Both the position numbers and the translations under genes were made by a program. This document shows positions 49,691 to 60,449 of a stretch of 64,000 nt of DNA, piece by piece. Where the stretch lies: NCBI RefSeq assembly GCF_029867415.1, contig NC_081185.1, positions 137,361,191 to 137,425,190 of the forward strand. The letters are read 5' to 3'. The DNA comes from Vicia villosa (lineage: Eukaryota > Streptophyta > Magnoliopsida > Fabales > Fabaceae). The notes under the pieces were generated by a model. That model ran no database searches and was not told the DNA's origin. It saw only the letters and a list, made by a program, of their open reading frames with translations. Each line of letters opens with the position of its first letter. Position 1 is the stretch's first letter.

Positions 49691-52015
49691 CGAATAATCA
49701 AAAAACACACCAAATAATAAATTATCACATAAATAATAATTAATAAAAATAAACACCTAATAAATAAATATGGAAATAAAAACCGGGTTGTTAGAAGTAC
49801 CTCTTTCAGTAGAAGTAGGATCTTCTGTAACACTGGACATCTTGAACTAATATTTTTCTATGATCTTTTTTTACTGTATCACTGTTAGGTGTTATGCCCA
49901 AACCGTGCTCTAATACCAACTGAAAGTGAGAAAATTTGAACAAGGATTTAAATCGAATAGATCACATAATAAATACTTTAATATGAACAAACTGAATTGT
50001 CATAATTATGAATGCTTTTATTGTGAAAAACTAGCTTGTTAGTTGGTCATATCCATGAGTTTTACCTCTCTCAAATTCGAACCTGCGCTTAACCGGAAAT
50101 AAATACCTCACTAAACATTATAAAGAAAACTGCCTTGCAGACACTCCTGACCACTCTTATATCTATCCTTAATGGGGGATTCACTTACACAAGGAAAGCC
50201 TTGCTTCTTTCCTCTCCAATATATTATTTTCTTAGTCTCGTTCTCGTCTCTATCTCTTAGGTCAAGCATCTTCGGGAATACCCGTCCCCGTCTTAGTCGA
50301 ATACCTTTTCATTCCTTCCGCAAGTTCGTATCTTAATTATCCCTTGTCTTTCTCCCGGGCGAGCTTCTACTTTCTATTCTTACTCTCTCTCAGCAGCAAG
50401 ACCGTAGAATAGGAGAACCTCTAGATCCGCTGCAATCCCAGTTGCCAGTTGACTCAACAAAGAATCTACTTTGTTTGCTTTGGTGCTTTCTTTTATGCCC
50501 TTCCTCGCCACCAAACCGGATATCGTGATCTTTGATCTAGGTACTTGACTTCCCCCTCTTCCTATGTAAGGGGCGAGTAGCCTAACCCATCTCCTCAGAC
50601 TAGACTGAGCTGAATTGCCAATCCTTTGAGCCGCTTCGCTCCTTGGGATGCCGGTTTCAGAAACCTTGAGACCGATGTCGCGCACGTGGGAGCTTTCAAG
50701 AGCTCTGGAGTGGGAGTTGGGGTGGGACCCCTAATGCAGGTTGGAAACAGTAGCCCCGAGGGAAGACATCTATTCCCTGAGGTAGCCCCCTTTTCTCCGT
50801 ATCGATGACATACTTCAAGGATAGGAGGGCCGGAACTGGAAGTTGCCGTCGAGTCATTACTACTGATGACTCGTACCTTCCGTATTACTTTGTCTCGAAC
50901 TTCGTGAAGAACTCCATTCTATCTCTCCCTCGTTACAAACAAAAAATAGGAGCTGCGCCCCAGTTGTACACTCCCTTCGTTCTACGAACCCTTGTTAATT
51001 CTGAACTTCGTTCGCAAAGGAACCGGACGTTTGACGGGCCAGCCCTTTTTTATGCGCCGCTTTACCCTGAAAGGATAATTAGCTTTGCTCCTCTTGGTGC
51101 TAGGCGCTCCCGTGGTTCGCGAGAAGGAAAAAGAAGGACTCATCCTTTGTTGCATCTGGCACGATATGATAAAGAGAGAGCTTCGTCTATCGATGAACAA
51201 CGAATTGACGGAGGTAGGATAGGAGAGTGGATAAAGGGAATAGAGATGATGATAGAGATCATACTGAGAAACAGAAAAATTCCGTACGGGTACAACTCTT
51301 ATTTGAACGAAGTGAAAAAAATGCGATCTTGAATTACCATATTTTTACTTCTCACAAATGTCTAATTGGATACGGGTTGACCATTAAGCAAATTAAAAAA
51401 AATTGTGTTTTATGCATATTTTTCTTTGGGTTAAATATATTTTTGGTCCTTCTAACTATTCTGATTTTCGTTTTTAATTCCTCAAAATATTTTCTTCAAT
51501 GAATGGTACTCTTAGAATTGTTAATTTTAACTTTTAGTCCCTCCCGCAAATTAGTGACGGTTTTTACAACTTAACGACAGAATTAGCGACAGTTTTTTAG
51601 GAGGACAAAAAACATGTTTAACCCTTTTTCTTTTGAATATGAAGCCTAATAATCATATTAGATGTAAAGCATCACAATACAATTATTCACTAATAAATTA
51701 TTTAAATTTAACTTTTTTAAATAAAAGTTTTTTTTAATTATAATTTTTTATAGAAATTATATACATGAATAATTCCTTTTACTAAAAAATTACTTAAAAT
51801 AAATATTGGTTTTTAATATTTTTACCATAAAAAGAAAACATTTATAAATTTTGCATATTTTATTGTTATTAAATTATTTTTCTTTAAATAATATAATAAA
51901 AATATCGTTGAAAAATATAATTCGTTCCACCAACAATCATTTACCTCTAATTAATTAATTGGTTTTAATATTTATTAAAAATTTTAAAATAATTATAATA
52001 TATATTAACAAATAC
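49690..52015. repeat. Repeat block, copy 2 (filled by a NUMT)
   Basis: Matches 38490-39695 on both sides of the mitochondrial insert: 49690-50085 and 51330-52012. The inner MITE lost about 90 bp between GCGACAGTTTTTTA and GGA...ACATGTTTAACCC (51596-51626). Confidence 0.9.
50086..51329. other. NUMT: mitochondrial DNA insert (chimeric ccmFN and rps3 fragments)
   Basis: This 1,244-bp segment has a clearly higher GC content than its surroundings and is absent from the otherwise matching copy 1. Plus-strand 50895-51212 reads as a piece of the mitochondrial cytochrome c maturation protein CcmFN ([35 protein letters not shown]). From about 51222 to 51329 it reads as a piece of mitochondrial ribosomal protein S3 ([20 protein letters not shown]). 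The two are fused in one 175-codon frame starting at 50805, as in rearranged plant mitochondrial DNA. 50086-50800 is probably mitochondrial spacer. The junctions show only a TG overlap, consistent with end-joining. It is not expected to be expressed. Confidence 0.85.
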
Positions 52016-52440
52016 AAGAGACGAATCGTCGCGCAAATGAGTTAGCTAAGGCTGATAGGAAGATGAAAAGGAGGTTATCAAATTTATCAAAAAGCTCTGG
52101 AGTTTATTTGTAAGTTTCTCGAGGATGACATAAAAGAAGATTCCATTCTTGAGGATGACAAATTTATCAAATACATTGAGGATACAAATTCATAGAACAA
52201 CTATTTATTATTGATTTTAAAAAAAAAATGTTTTGGCGGATATTTATTGGATAAATATTTATATACAAATTACTTGTTATTGATAAATATAATAAAAAAA
52301 TTCAAGACAAAGTTGTTGCTAATAAATATAAAAAATATATGAAAGTTTTGTTGAAAAATATAAAATAAAATACAAAACAAATATTTGAACTACAAATCAA
52401 ATCTATTTTAAATTACTAAAAATTAATCTTAATTAATACA
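52016..52440. other. Intergenic with a possible retroelement coding scrap
   Basis: Frame QETNRRANELAKADRKMKRR at about 52014-52080 resembles the end of a retroelement RNase H. This is weak. The rest is AT-rich. Confidence 0.3.
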
Positions 52441-52444
52441 TAGA

Positions 52445-52690
52445 CAAGTATCAAATGTTTACATCTCCAATTTGATAAATATAAACACACACCGAATGTT
52501 TACATCTCCAATTTGATAAATAAACAACACCAAATGTTTACATCTCCAATTTGATAAAATAAACACACATCAATTTGATAAATAACCACACATCAAATGT
52601 TTACATTTCCAATTCGATAAATAAACACACATCAAATCAAATGAAAGGTTTACATGTCCAAATTTAAAAAACAACCAAGGTCAAATGTTT
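52445..52690. repeat. Tandem repeat, about 35-40 bp unit
   Basis: Five to six imperfect units of the type CAAATGTTTACATCTCCAAT followed by TTGATAAATAAACACACAC, with indels between units. Confidence 0.9.
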
Positions 52691-52693
52691 ACA

Positions 52694-52825
52694 TCTTGAT
52701 AAAAATCAACTATGTTGGAGACCTGGGCAATGAGATAAAAATCAACTAGTATGTTGGAGACCTGGGCAATGAGATAAAAATCAACTAGTATGTTGGAGAC
52801 CTGGGCAATGAAATTAGACTGTGGA
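52694..52825. repeat. Tandem triplication overlapping the F-box gene 3' end
   Basis: A unit of about 44 bp (ATAAAAATCAACTAGTATGT then TGGAGACCTGGGCAATGAG) occurs three times. The last unit contains the stop codon and final codons of the minus-strand F-box gene, so the copies are extra versions of its C-terminal end and 3'UTR. Confidence 0.9.
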
Positions 52826-53987
52826 TGTGAAGCCATACCTGCTGATTGCCAGGGTCCACACCCTCCATCTTTGTGAGTTTTCTAGTCTTGACATTGTAAC
52901 TAAAATGCATGGTGCACATGCCAGTTCTACTTACTTGAATGATGATTTGATCATAGATCCAATAACGAAATAAGACATAGAAAACATCAAATATTTGACC
53001 GGAAGTAGCCTCGAAATCGAAAGGTCCCATCTCATGATAAAGAGACCATTCTTTGGAATCGAAATCCAAAATGTAGATTTGAAAAATTTGACTTCCAAAA
53101 TGTACAAAATCCACATGTTTACGCCCAATGGAACAAAGCTGATTTCTCTTCCATAAGAATATGGGACGAAAAAGGACATCCATGGGCATAGGGGGAACTG
53201 GAAATTTTGTAACAGTAATTTCCTTGTCAACATCCAGCACAGTTATTCCATGTATAGATATGAAGTAAACATAATTTTGTCCATCATAAAGTGGTTTATA
53301 AAAGCTATGCTTGATATGGGTGGCGTCTTTTCTATCAATCTCTCTCCATGAGTTATCATTTCCAATTGTTAGTGTATAGAAAACATAATAATAAGCACTC
53401 GAAACCCGTAGGATGTCAACGAAGAACACCTTGAATTTGGTAGTGCGAGGAACACACACTAGAGCAAATTGAAACGGAGTTAGTGGTGTAAATCGGGAAA
53501 GAGATAAAGGAGGAGTTATAAACCCAGACTTAGTGATGGGGTTCAAGAGAAAGATTTTGAATTGTGTAGGACATGCATGATTCTGATTAAGCATCAGAAA
53601 TATGCCATTACAGGTATCAATAACCTTTCCACGTATTCCAAGTCTAACCCGATTTGCCAAATGAGTCCTTTCAAGTTGAAAGGACCCATTGATGCAGTCT
53701 TTGACATCCAAGAAATAAGAAATAAGTTGTCCGTTTTGATTTTCAACGAAAAGAGTGGGTTTTGAATGAGGTAGGCATGCTTGAGCAAATTGGGAGGTTC
53801 GGATAGTAGCGAGCCAAGGTTTGCAAACATATATTGCAGAGTTGACAACAGATCTCATAGGAAGGAAAGTAAGTATATAAAACATCAAGTCCTGATTGGA
53901 AATGAGTTTACAAGCCTTACTAGTATTTGATGAGTTGGAGTCTAATGATTTAAGTTTCTTCTGGCTTCTAGTTACTGCTCTATCCAT
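52785..53987 (-). CDS. F-box protein (plant F-box associated type)
   Basis: 400 aa in one uninterrupted exon. Residues about 28-72 (LISNQDLMFYILTFLPMRSV, then CKPWLA) form an F-box, which docks the protein to SKP1 in an SCF ubiquitin ligase. The rest reads as an F-box-associated beta-structured region (LLNPITKSGFITPPL near 140-155, then FKVFFVD, SWREIDR, YDGQNYVYFISIHGITVLD) that would bind the substrate, which is unknown. A 5'UTR intron (54012-54325) is likely: TTTTACAG just before the ATG leader and CTCTG/GTAAC upstream. The very 3' end lies in a tandem repeat, so the last residues may vary between alleles. Frame fully open. Confidence 0.88.
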   Translation of the reverse strand: MDRAVTRSQKKLKSLDSNSSNTSKACKLISNQDLMFYILTFLPMRSVVNSAIYVCKPWLATIRTSQFAQACLPHSKPTLFVENQNGQLISYFLDVKDCINGSFQLERTHLANRVRLGIRGKVIDTCNGIFLMLNQNHACPTQFKIFLLNPITKSGFITPPLSLSRFTPLTPFQFALVCVPRTTKFKVFFVDILRVSSAYYYVFYTLTIGNDNSWREIDRKDATHIKHSFYKPLYDGQNYVYFISIHGITVLDVDKEITVTKFPVPPMPMDVLFRPIFLWKRNQLCSIGRKHVDFVHFGSQIFQIYILDFDSKEWSLYHEMGPFDFEATSGQIFDVFYVLFRYWIYDQIIIQVSRTGMCTMHFSYNVKTRKLTKMEGVDPGNQQVWLHIHSLISLPRSPTY

Positions 53988-54011
53988 TATTATTGATAAT
54001 AATCTGAAACC

Positions 54012-54325
54012 CTGTAAAATTGAAAAAAATAAACACGATAGTAAAACGATTTGTGTTTTTTTTTTTGGCTTAATACCACCGGTTTAGTCCGGTTCGGGGC
54101 GAGTTATGGCATCAAGTGGTTCCATACCCCTCCCGATCGTAGTTGCGGGGGATCGAACCGCGGTTCTCCCTACCAAGTCCAGCACCAATCACCACTGGAC
54201 CAACTAACGATTGGTAAAACAATTTGTGTTTATTAAAGACCAAATGATGTTTAGCATTTTCTCTCGTGAATGAAAAATTGATTACATGAATATTAAGCAA
54301 AATCGAAGCAAGAGAAAACAGTTAC
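54012..54325 (-). other. Probable 5'UTR intron of the F-box gene
   Basis: On the minus strand the donor CTCTG/GTAAC and acceptor TTTTACAG/GG bound 314 bp. The acceptor lies about 24 bp before the ATG at 53987. No coding frame spans the region. A SINE sits inside. Confidence 0.55.
54059..54213 (-). mobile_element. tRNA-derived SINE with long target duplication
   Basis: On the minus strand the element has an A-box-like GGTCCAGTGGTGATTGG and a B-box GGTTCGATCCC about 45 bases apart, then about 85 bp of body and an A-run (complement of T-run 54056-54066). Direct repeats GTAAAACRATTTGTGTTT flank it (54041-54058 and 54214-54231), differing at one base. This is a complete copy, inserted in the F-box 5'UTR intron. 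Confidence 0.9.
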
Positions 54326-54389
54326 CAGAGTGAAACGATTTGGAGAATTTCACTTCTTCTGCACTATCCCGGCGTTACGGTCGCATTTT

Positions 54390-55135
54390 CCAATCTTTTT
54401 CTCTTGTTGTTTGTTACTCCCATTTATACTCGAAAATTTAAGATACTTTATTTTTATTTCAAATCTAATAAATTTAAGAAATATTTCTTTAACTTATAAA
54501 TCAAATTATAGTAAATAATTGTCATAATGTTAATTTAAATGTTTACATTTATTATAGTAATAGAATATTTATCAAATAACTTTATTTTTTGTATTATTTA
54601 TTTTAAACATTAATTTTATATCAAATTACATATTTAAAAATGTATAGAGAAGAAGAGACTAAAATATTATAGATTAGAATCAACAATATTATCCCGGTAG
54701 AAAATCAACAATATTAAGTTTATATTAAATCACATATTTAAACATTAATTTTATATAAAAATCACATCTTATTAATGAAAATGTAGGAAATAATATACAA
54801 CAAGGGTTTTTCTAACTTATGCAACATTGCATAGGATAAGGGACAATTAATACACCACTTTCTTAAATATAAATTACCATATTAATCATTATTTATGTTG
54901 ATCCATTAATTGGGTGGGAGAAAGAAAATATAAAAGATTATTTTTCAAAAGAAAAATATTTAATATGATAATTTATATGGAAAGAAATAATTTATTAATT
55001 GCCCTTATCCTATACAATGTTGCATAGGTTAGAAAAACCCATACAATAATATATATATATTAGGCATAAATACAACACTATTAAAGTATAAATGTATAAT
55101 AAATAATATGAAAATTTTAATTTATCAAAAAATGT
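54390..55135. other. AT-rich intergenic
   Basis: No gene recognised. TATGCAACATTGCATAGGAT at about 54818 and its inverse near 55010-55030 bound about 200 bp, a probable small foldback MITE. Confidence 0.45.
54812..55033. repeat. Foldback MITE
   Basis: Left arm GGGTTTTTCTAACTTATGCA / ACATTGCATAGGATAAGG (54804-54842); right arm is the inverse, CCTTATCCTATACAATGTTG / CATAGGTTAGAAAAACCC (about 55003-55040). Inner parts also pair. Non-coding. Confidence 0.75.
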
Positions 55136-55137
55136 TA

Positions 55138-57079
55138 CTCCCTCAATCTCAAAATAAATGTCACATTTGTAAAAATTATTTGTTCCAAAATAAGTGTCAC
55201 TTTTAGTTTCCAATGCAATTTTAGTTTTTATCTTCTTCATTTACTATTTCTCTTACATTGCATTAATGATAAATAAGTGTCACTTTTAGTTTCCAATGCA
55301 ATTTTAGTTTTGGTGAATTCTTATCTACCCAACTCAAAAAGTTGGGTAAGGTTACCTTCTGTGTAAAATGCCTTGAAAACAACAATCAATTGTAATATTT
55401 AATAAATAATTAATTGTGTTAAAATTAGATGGCATTATATGATTGGTTGAATGTACACTACCCAACTTTTTGTGATGGGTAGAGAAGTTGTCCCCTTTAG
55501 TTTTTATCTTCCAATTACCCCCTCTAATTAATACTCTTGATTTACTATTTCTCTTACATTGCATTAATTGCATTAATAACAATAAGAATATATCAATAAC
55601 AAATAAGGATAATTGGCTAAAATTGTCATTCTCTCTTTCATTTAGGTTTTTTCTTTACCCACCTCCCTATGGGGGGTCACCCCCAGCGAAAATCCCATTT
55701 TACCCCTGCTTCGGAAATGCATTTCCGAAATATTTTTTTTTCTAAATTTTTTCAGACTTCGGAAGTGCATTTCCGAAAAAATCTCAAAAATTGGGATTTT
55801 GATTAATTCGGAGATGCATCTCCGAAAAAACAAAAAAAATCTAAAAATTCCAAAAATTAATTTTAGGATATGAATTAATTTATATATTATAAATTTGATA
55901 TAATTAATAGTAATAAATAATAATGATTATATATTTTGATATAATTTATTAGTTATGAATAATAATTATTATATATTTCTATTTTGATTTATATTTTAAA
56001 ATTTAAAATAATTTTAATTAAAAAAATTAAAATAATTTCACTTACAAAATGAGTTATAATATTTTATTTATATATTTATAATAATCATTATGTATTTACA
56101 AATAAAATTAAAAAAATGAGTGTTTTAATTTATATATTTATGTAATAATTATAATAATTATTATATATTTATAAAAATTATTATATATTTATATATTTAT
56201 ATAATAATTATTATATATTAATTATAAATATATTTATATATTTATATAATAATTATAAAAATTAAAAAAAGAGTGTTTTAATTTATAATAATTATTATAT
56301 ATTTATATATTTATATATTAATTATTATATATTTATATATTTCACTTACAAAATTAACAATTATTATTATATATTTATATATTTCTATTCTGATTCATAA
56401 TTAAAAATGAGATAATTTTTTATTTAGTTTAAAAAAATTAAAAAAAGATTTTGTCTTAATTTTATTTAATGAATAAATTTTATATTTAATTCTATATAAT
56501 TCAAAATTTACTTATGGAATTAAAATGTTTTTGATTTATATAAGTTAGTAAAATAATTTTTAACTTTCAAATAGTTTAGGATGTTTTGATTCACCTTGAT
56601 TTTATTGATTCACCTTGATTTTATACCTATTAATTGTATTGATTCACCTTGATTTTAATTTTTTTAATAATTATTAATTATTTCGGAAGTGTATATCCGA
56701 AACATTCCAAGACCAATTTGGTCTTGGAATATTTCGGAAGTTCATTTACGAATTCCTCCAAAGGGGGTGCGTTCGGAGATGAACTTCCGAAAACACCACA
56801 TTTTCTGAAAAGTAACTTTATTTCGGAGATGCATCTCCGAAATCAATATTTTATATTAAAAAAAACATGTTTTCGGAGATACATTTCCGAAAACACCTTT
56901 TTTAACAAAAAAAAGGTACATTTTTGGAAATGAACTTCCGAAACAAGGGGTAGTGTGGTAAATTCACCAGGGGTGGGCAAGAAGGTTAGGAGGTGAGTGA
57001 AGAAATTTTCTTCATTTATCCAATTTTCCTAATATGTGTGAAAGTGTCAACTATGACACTTATTTTAGGACGGAGGGAG
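55138..57079. mobile_element. Stowaway-like (Tc1/mariner type) element carrying a nested element
   Basis: Left end CTCCCTCAATCTCAAAATAA (after TA), right end the inverse of CTCCCTCCGTCCTAAAATAA (before TA). These match the widespread plant Stowaway-type ends with TA target duplication. Most of its length is the insertion 55647-57010. A duplicated TTTTAGTTTCCAATGCAATT segment occurs at about 55202 and 55283. Confidence 0.75.
55647..57010. mobile_element. Unclassified TIR element with palindromes about every 50 bp
   Basis: The ends are inverted: CACCCCCAGCGAAAATCCCA then TTACCCCTGCTTCGG on the left, against the inverse of CACCCCTGGTGAATTTACCA then CTACCCCTTG on the right. Inside each arm, 20-bp palindromic modules (TTCGGAGATGCATCTCCGAA type) start at 55710, 55758, 55807 and at 56682, 56733, 56772, 56822, 56872 and 56923. 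The middle (55830-56670) is extremely AT-rich and non-coding. No transposase is present. A separate hairpin, TTCCAAGACCAA-T-complement, is at 56705-56729. Confidence 0.7.
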
Positions 57080-57102
57080 TAATATTTTTATGACAAAAGT
57101 TA

Positions 57103-57632
57103 CTACCTTCATCCCAAAATAATTATCATGATAGACACTTTCACAATTATTAAGAAATATAATAAATAAATGAGAGAGAATAGAGATTTTACCAAACAAA
57201 AAACTTAAATCCAATATATCATTTTCTAATGAAAATATGGCAATGGATAGTATAAACCACATATAAGGATAGACACTTTCACATTTATTAAGAAATGTAA
57301 TAAATGATTGAGAGAAAATAGAGATTTTACCAAACAAAAAACTTTAATCTAATTCTTTAGGTGTGGTTTATATCATTTTCTAATGAAAATATGACAACTA
57401 GTAGTATAAACCACATCTAAGGAATTGTGTCTAAATTTTCTTCATAAATTATCCTAATTATTGGTTTATTTTAATTATCATTAATGTAAAACGAGAGAAA
57501 TAGTAATTCAAGAGTATTAGTTAGTGATATAATTGAAAGATAAAAATTAAAAGTTCATTTGAAACTTAAAGCACTACTTATTTTGAATTAAATCATTTAT
57601 GTAAATTTGACATTTATTTCGGAACAGAAGTA
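57103..57632. repeat. Stowaway-like element with internal duplication
   Basis: Starts ACCTTCATCCCAAAATAATT and ends with TTATTTCGGAACAGAAGTAG, both next to TA. Internally a unit of about 145 bp (GATAGACACTTTCACA...AACCACAT) is present twice, 57131-57270 and 57271-57420. A fragment in the opposite orientation lies at 59290-59400. Confidence 0.65.
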
Positions 57633-57664
57633 GTATTTATACTATAAAAATTATATTTATACTA

Positions 57665-57811
57665 TTAATAAAAAATAGGGGGATTAATTTCGTGAGCAGA
57701 ACACAATAGGAGATCAAATATAATTAGTACTAATAAAGTTTTATGTTGAATTACAATTTTGATCTCCTATTATGCCTTGCTCACGAAATTAATCCGCCTA
57801 TTTTTTTATTA
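57665..57811. repeat. Near-perfect foldback MITE
   Basis: Arms of about 34 bp (TTAATAAAAAATAGGGGGAT, then TAATTTCGTGAGCA) and a second paired block (AATAGGAGATCAAA / complement) enclose about 35 bp. The pairing is almost perfect, indicating a young copy. Confidence 0.85.
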
Positions 57812-57891
57812 AGCAGTTTTGATTCCTCATACTCAATTTGTAATGCAATTTGATTTTGTCAATTACTAAAAAAAAAAGGATACACTTAGTG

Positions 57892-58230
57892 TAAATTAAA
57901 ATTGTCTTAAAGGGTAATTTAGGAGGATCTTAGGCATGTTCCATTATTAGTTAGCTAGTTGATTAATGTAAATTAAAATTGTATTGAAGGGTAATTTAAG
58001 GGGATAATTGATAAGGATCATCTTCATTTTTGAAAAGAAATTGAAAACTCCATTACTTTTATGTGTATAAAGTTAAATAATATTAATTATATATTACATG
58101 TCTTAGATATGTGTGTTTTTTATTCACAAAATTATATTAATAGTGAAAACAAATAGACAAAGAAATAAAGAGGATCTTAACCCAATTTAGGAGGATCTTA
58201 GGCATGTTCCATTATTAGTTTGGTAGTTCA
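57892..58230. repeat. Scattered direct repeats
   Basis: GTAAATTAAAATTGT with the following 20 bases recurs at 57892 and 57966. AATTTAGGAGGATCTTAGGC with ATGTTCCATTATTAGTT recurs at 57917 and 58184. Confidence 0.75.
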
Positions 58231-58258
58231 TTTTTACCTTAATTCTTTTGTTGAGGGT

Positions 58259-59078
58259 AGGGATGTACTATTAATTTGTATCTGTTGATGGAGATCTTTG
58301 TGGATATTATCTGTTCGGAGCATTGAAATTGGGGCTTTTTCCCCTGTGGGGATGAGGATGGAGGGAAAATTCTCTGATGACACTTTTGGACGGGGATTGA
58401 GAAACTACCCTCCGCTCTGTGGATTCCCCGACTCCGACCATATTATTTAACTTTTATATTTTATATATAATATAATATATAATTATATAATTTTACATAA
58501 AAAATATTAATGCATTAGTAAGTGCACTCAATACATAGAATGTACACACTGTCTTCTCTTTTTCTTTTCTCAATTATCTTTGTTATCTTCATTCATCATC
58601 TCTTATATATTCTCATCATTACAACAACCATTCTCATTTGTTCGTTGTGCTTATGATAATTACTCTTAAAATTCAGTGTACTTCCGTTAGTAACATGTTT
58701 TTCATTAAATTAATAAATTAGTAGTTATGAATTTGTCACACTCACACATAATAAATGTGTTTTTCAATGATGTATTTTTATTTTTAAAAAAAGAAGGATG
58801 CAAAATAAATGTATTTTTTTAAAAGAAAAAAATAACGAAATACTCATAATTTATTTTAAACAAAGGAAAAAAATATTGAAATATTCATAGTTTTGATAAG
58901 AAAGAATAAGAAAAAAATTAAGATTCAATCTGTGTGGATCTCCGTGAGAATATGTGAGGATGAGAATGGAGGAAAATATTTCTCCATGATAGAGATTGGG
59001 GATGAAGAATAAATTTGAGAGTGGAATGGGGAACGAGAAACATCCTCTGAATATTCTTTGTCCTGTTGACATCCCTGA
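58259..59078. mobile_element. hAT-type non-autonomous element with 8-bp duplication
   Basis: The flanking 8-bp repeats are TTGAGGGT (58251-58258 and 59079-59086). The ends are AGGGATGTAC and TTGACATCCCTGA, of the CAGGGATG type. Subterminal sequence on both sides is rich in GGGGATGAGGATGGAGG-like repeats in the same sense. The centre is AT-rich and non-coding. Same superfamily as 15727-16784, different family. Confidence 0.8.
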
Positions 59079-59099
59079 TTGAGGGTAGGATAGTTAACA

Positions 59100-60440
59100 C
59101 TTATCATAAGCAGTTATTCTTGTCAATTCAAATTGTGATTTTTTATTTTAATTCTCCTACAAATTGAACACTTTATATTTTTTTTCATTTTGTCTCAAAT
59201 GCATATTTTTATTCATATCTTTCAATTATATTCTAATTAATATTCCTGAATTACAATTTCTTTCAATTTTTATTAATGATAATTAAAATATACCAATAGC
59301 TAAGATAACTTGATAAAATCTCTACTCTCTCATTCATTTATCATCTTATCTTAATAGGTATGAAAGTATCTACTAGACAATTATTTTGGGACGCAGATAA
59401 TAACATTTATCATCTTTAAGGGGGAGTATTTCAATTTATTCAACTCTTAATTGAAAAAAGTATTTTAATTTTAAAAAATGTTATAAATATTTATTTTTTA
59501 TAAAAAAAAATGAGACAAGTATGATAGATGATACACAAGTTTGTTATGAAAAAACAAATTTATTATTATTTTCAAATTTCAAACTCACCAAATGATTTGA
59601 ATTAATGTTTAAAATGATCGTGTCAAAAAATAATTGCTCAACATATGCAATCTTTTAATAAAATTGTCTTGATCCTATAAAAATTGATTCAATCAATTAT
59701 GTGTCGCTTTTTATAAATTTATTTAAAATATTTCATAAAATCTATAAAAATATTATATATAATATTATAACATGATACACGAAAAGAAAAAGAAATATTT
59801 AACTCCTTCTAATAAGGATTAAAAATGATTCTTTTCATTTCAAATTTAATAATTAAAATAAATATTATTTAATTTTAGTCCAAACTACCTCAAACTAATT
59901 AAGATATTATTAATTTGACTATTCAAAAACTACTAGAATTATAAAGGATTTATCGATCAATTTTGTTTTATTTATGAATTTACACATTAATATCATGCCA
60001 AATCATTATCTATTATTTTTTACCCCAAAAGACAATTTGTATTGTCATTTTAATGGTTGTCCTATTTAATTAGTATTAATAAAATCTTATCACCACATTA
60101 AAAGTAAATTTTGTCTTTTTATTATTTTATACTTTATTTTGTAGAAAATAATATACATTATTTATATCTATCAATTTTATTTATTTTTCATCTTATTTAT
60201 GATAAGATATATAATATATTAACTCTAATTACAAACATTATTAAAATATAATCGATAATATTAAATTTTAAGTTTGTAAAAAAATATTAGTATTTTTTAA
60301 TGATAAAATATTAACATTTGTCATTTATAAAAAATGTTACTCGGTTTTTGATAAAAAAAATATAAAACAATTATGATATGTAAATATACAAATTTGTTAT
60401 GAAAAACACAAATGTGTTATTCTTTTTAAATTTTAAATCA
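59100..60440. other. Very AT-rich intergenic
   Basis: Apart from the inverted Stowaway fragment at 59290-59400 nothing was recognised. Confidence 0.5.
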
Positions 60441-60449
60441 CACTAAAAG

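Noticed and set aside
50805..51332. 175-codon open frame as a gene
   Set aside because: It is a chimera of mitochondrial ccmFN and rps3 fragments inside a nuclear insert; neither piece is complete.
54112..54213. tRNA gene
   Set aside because: A/B-box-like motifs belong to a SINE with an A-tail and target duplication; no cloverleaf acceptor stem was evident.
55710..56942. CRISPR-like array
   Set aside because: The spacing is regular, but the repeats are palindromic DNA-element modules in a plant genome, split in two arms with no cas genes.
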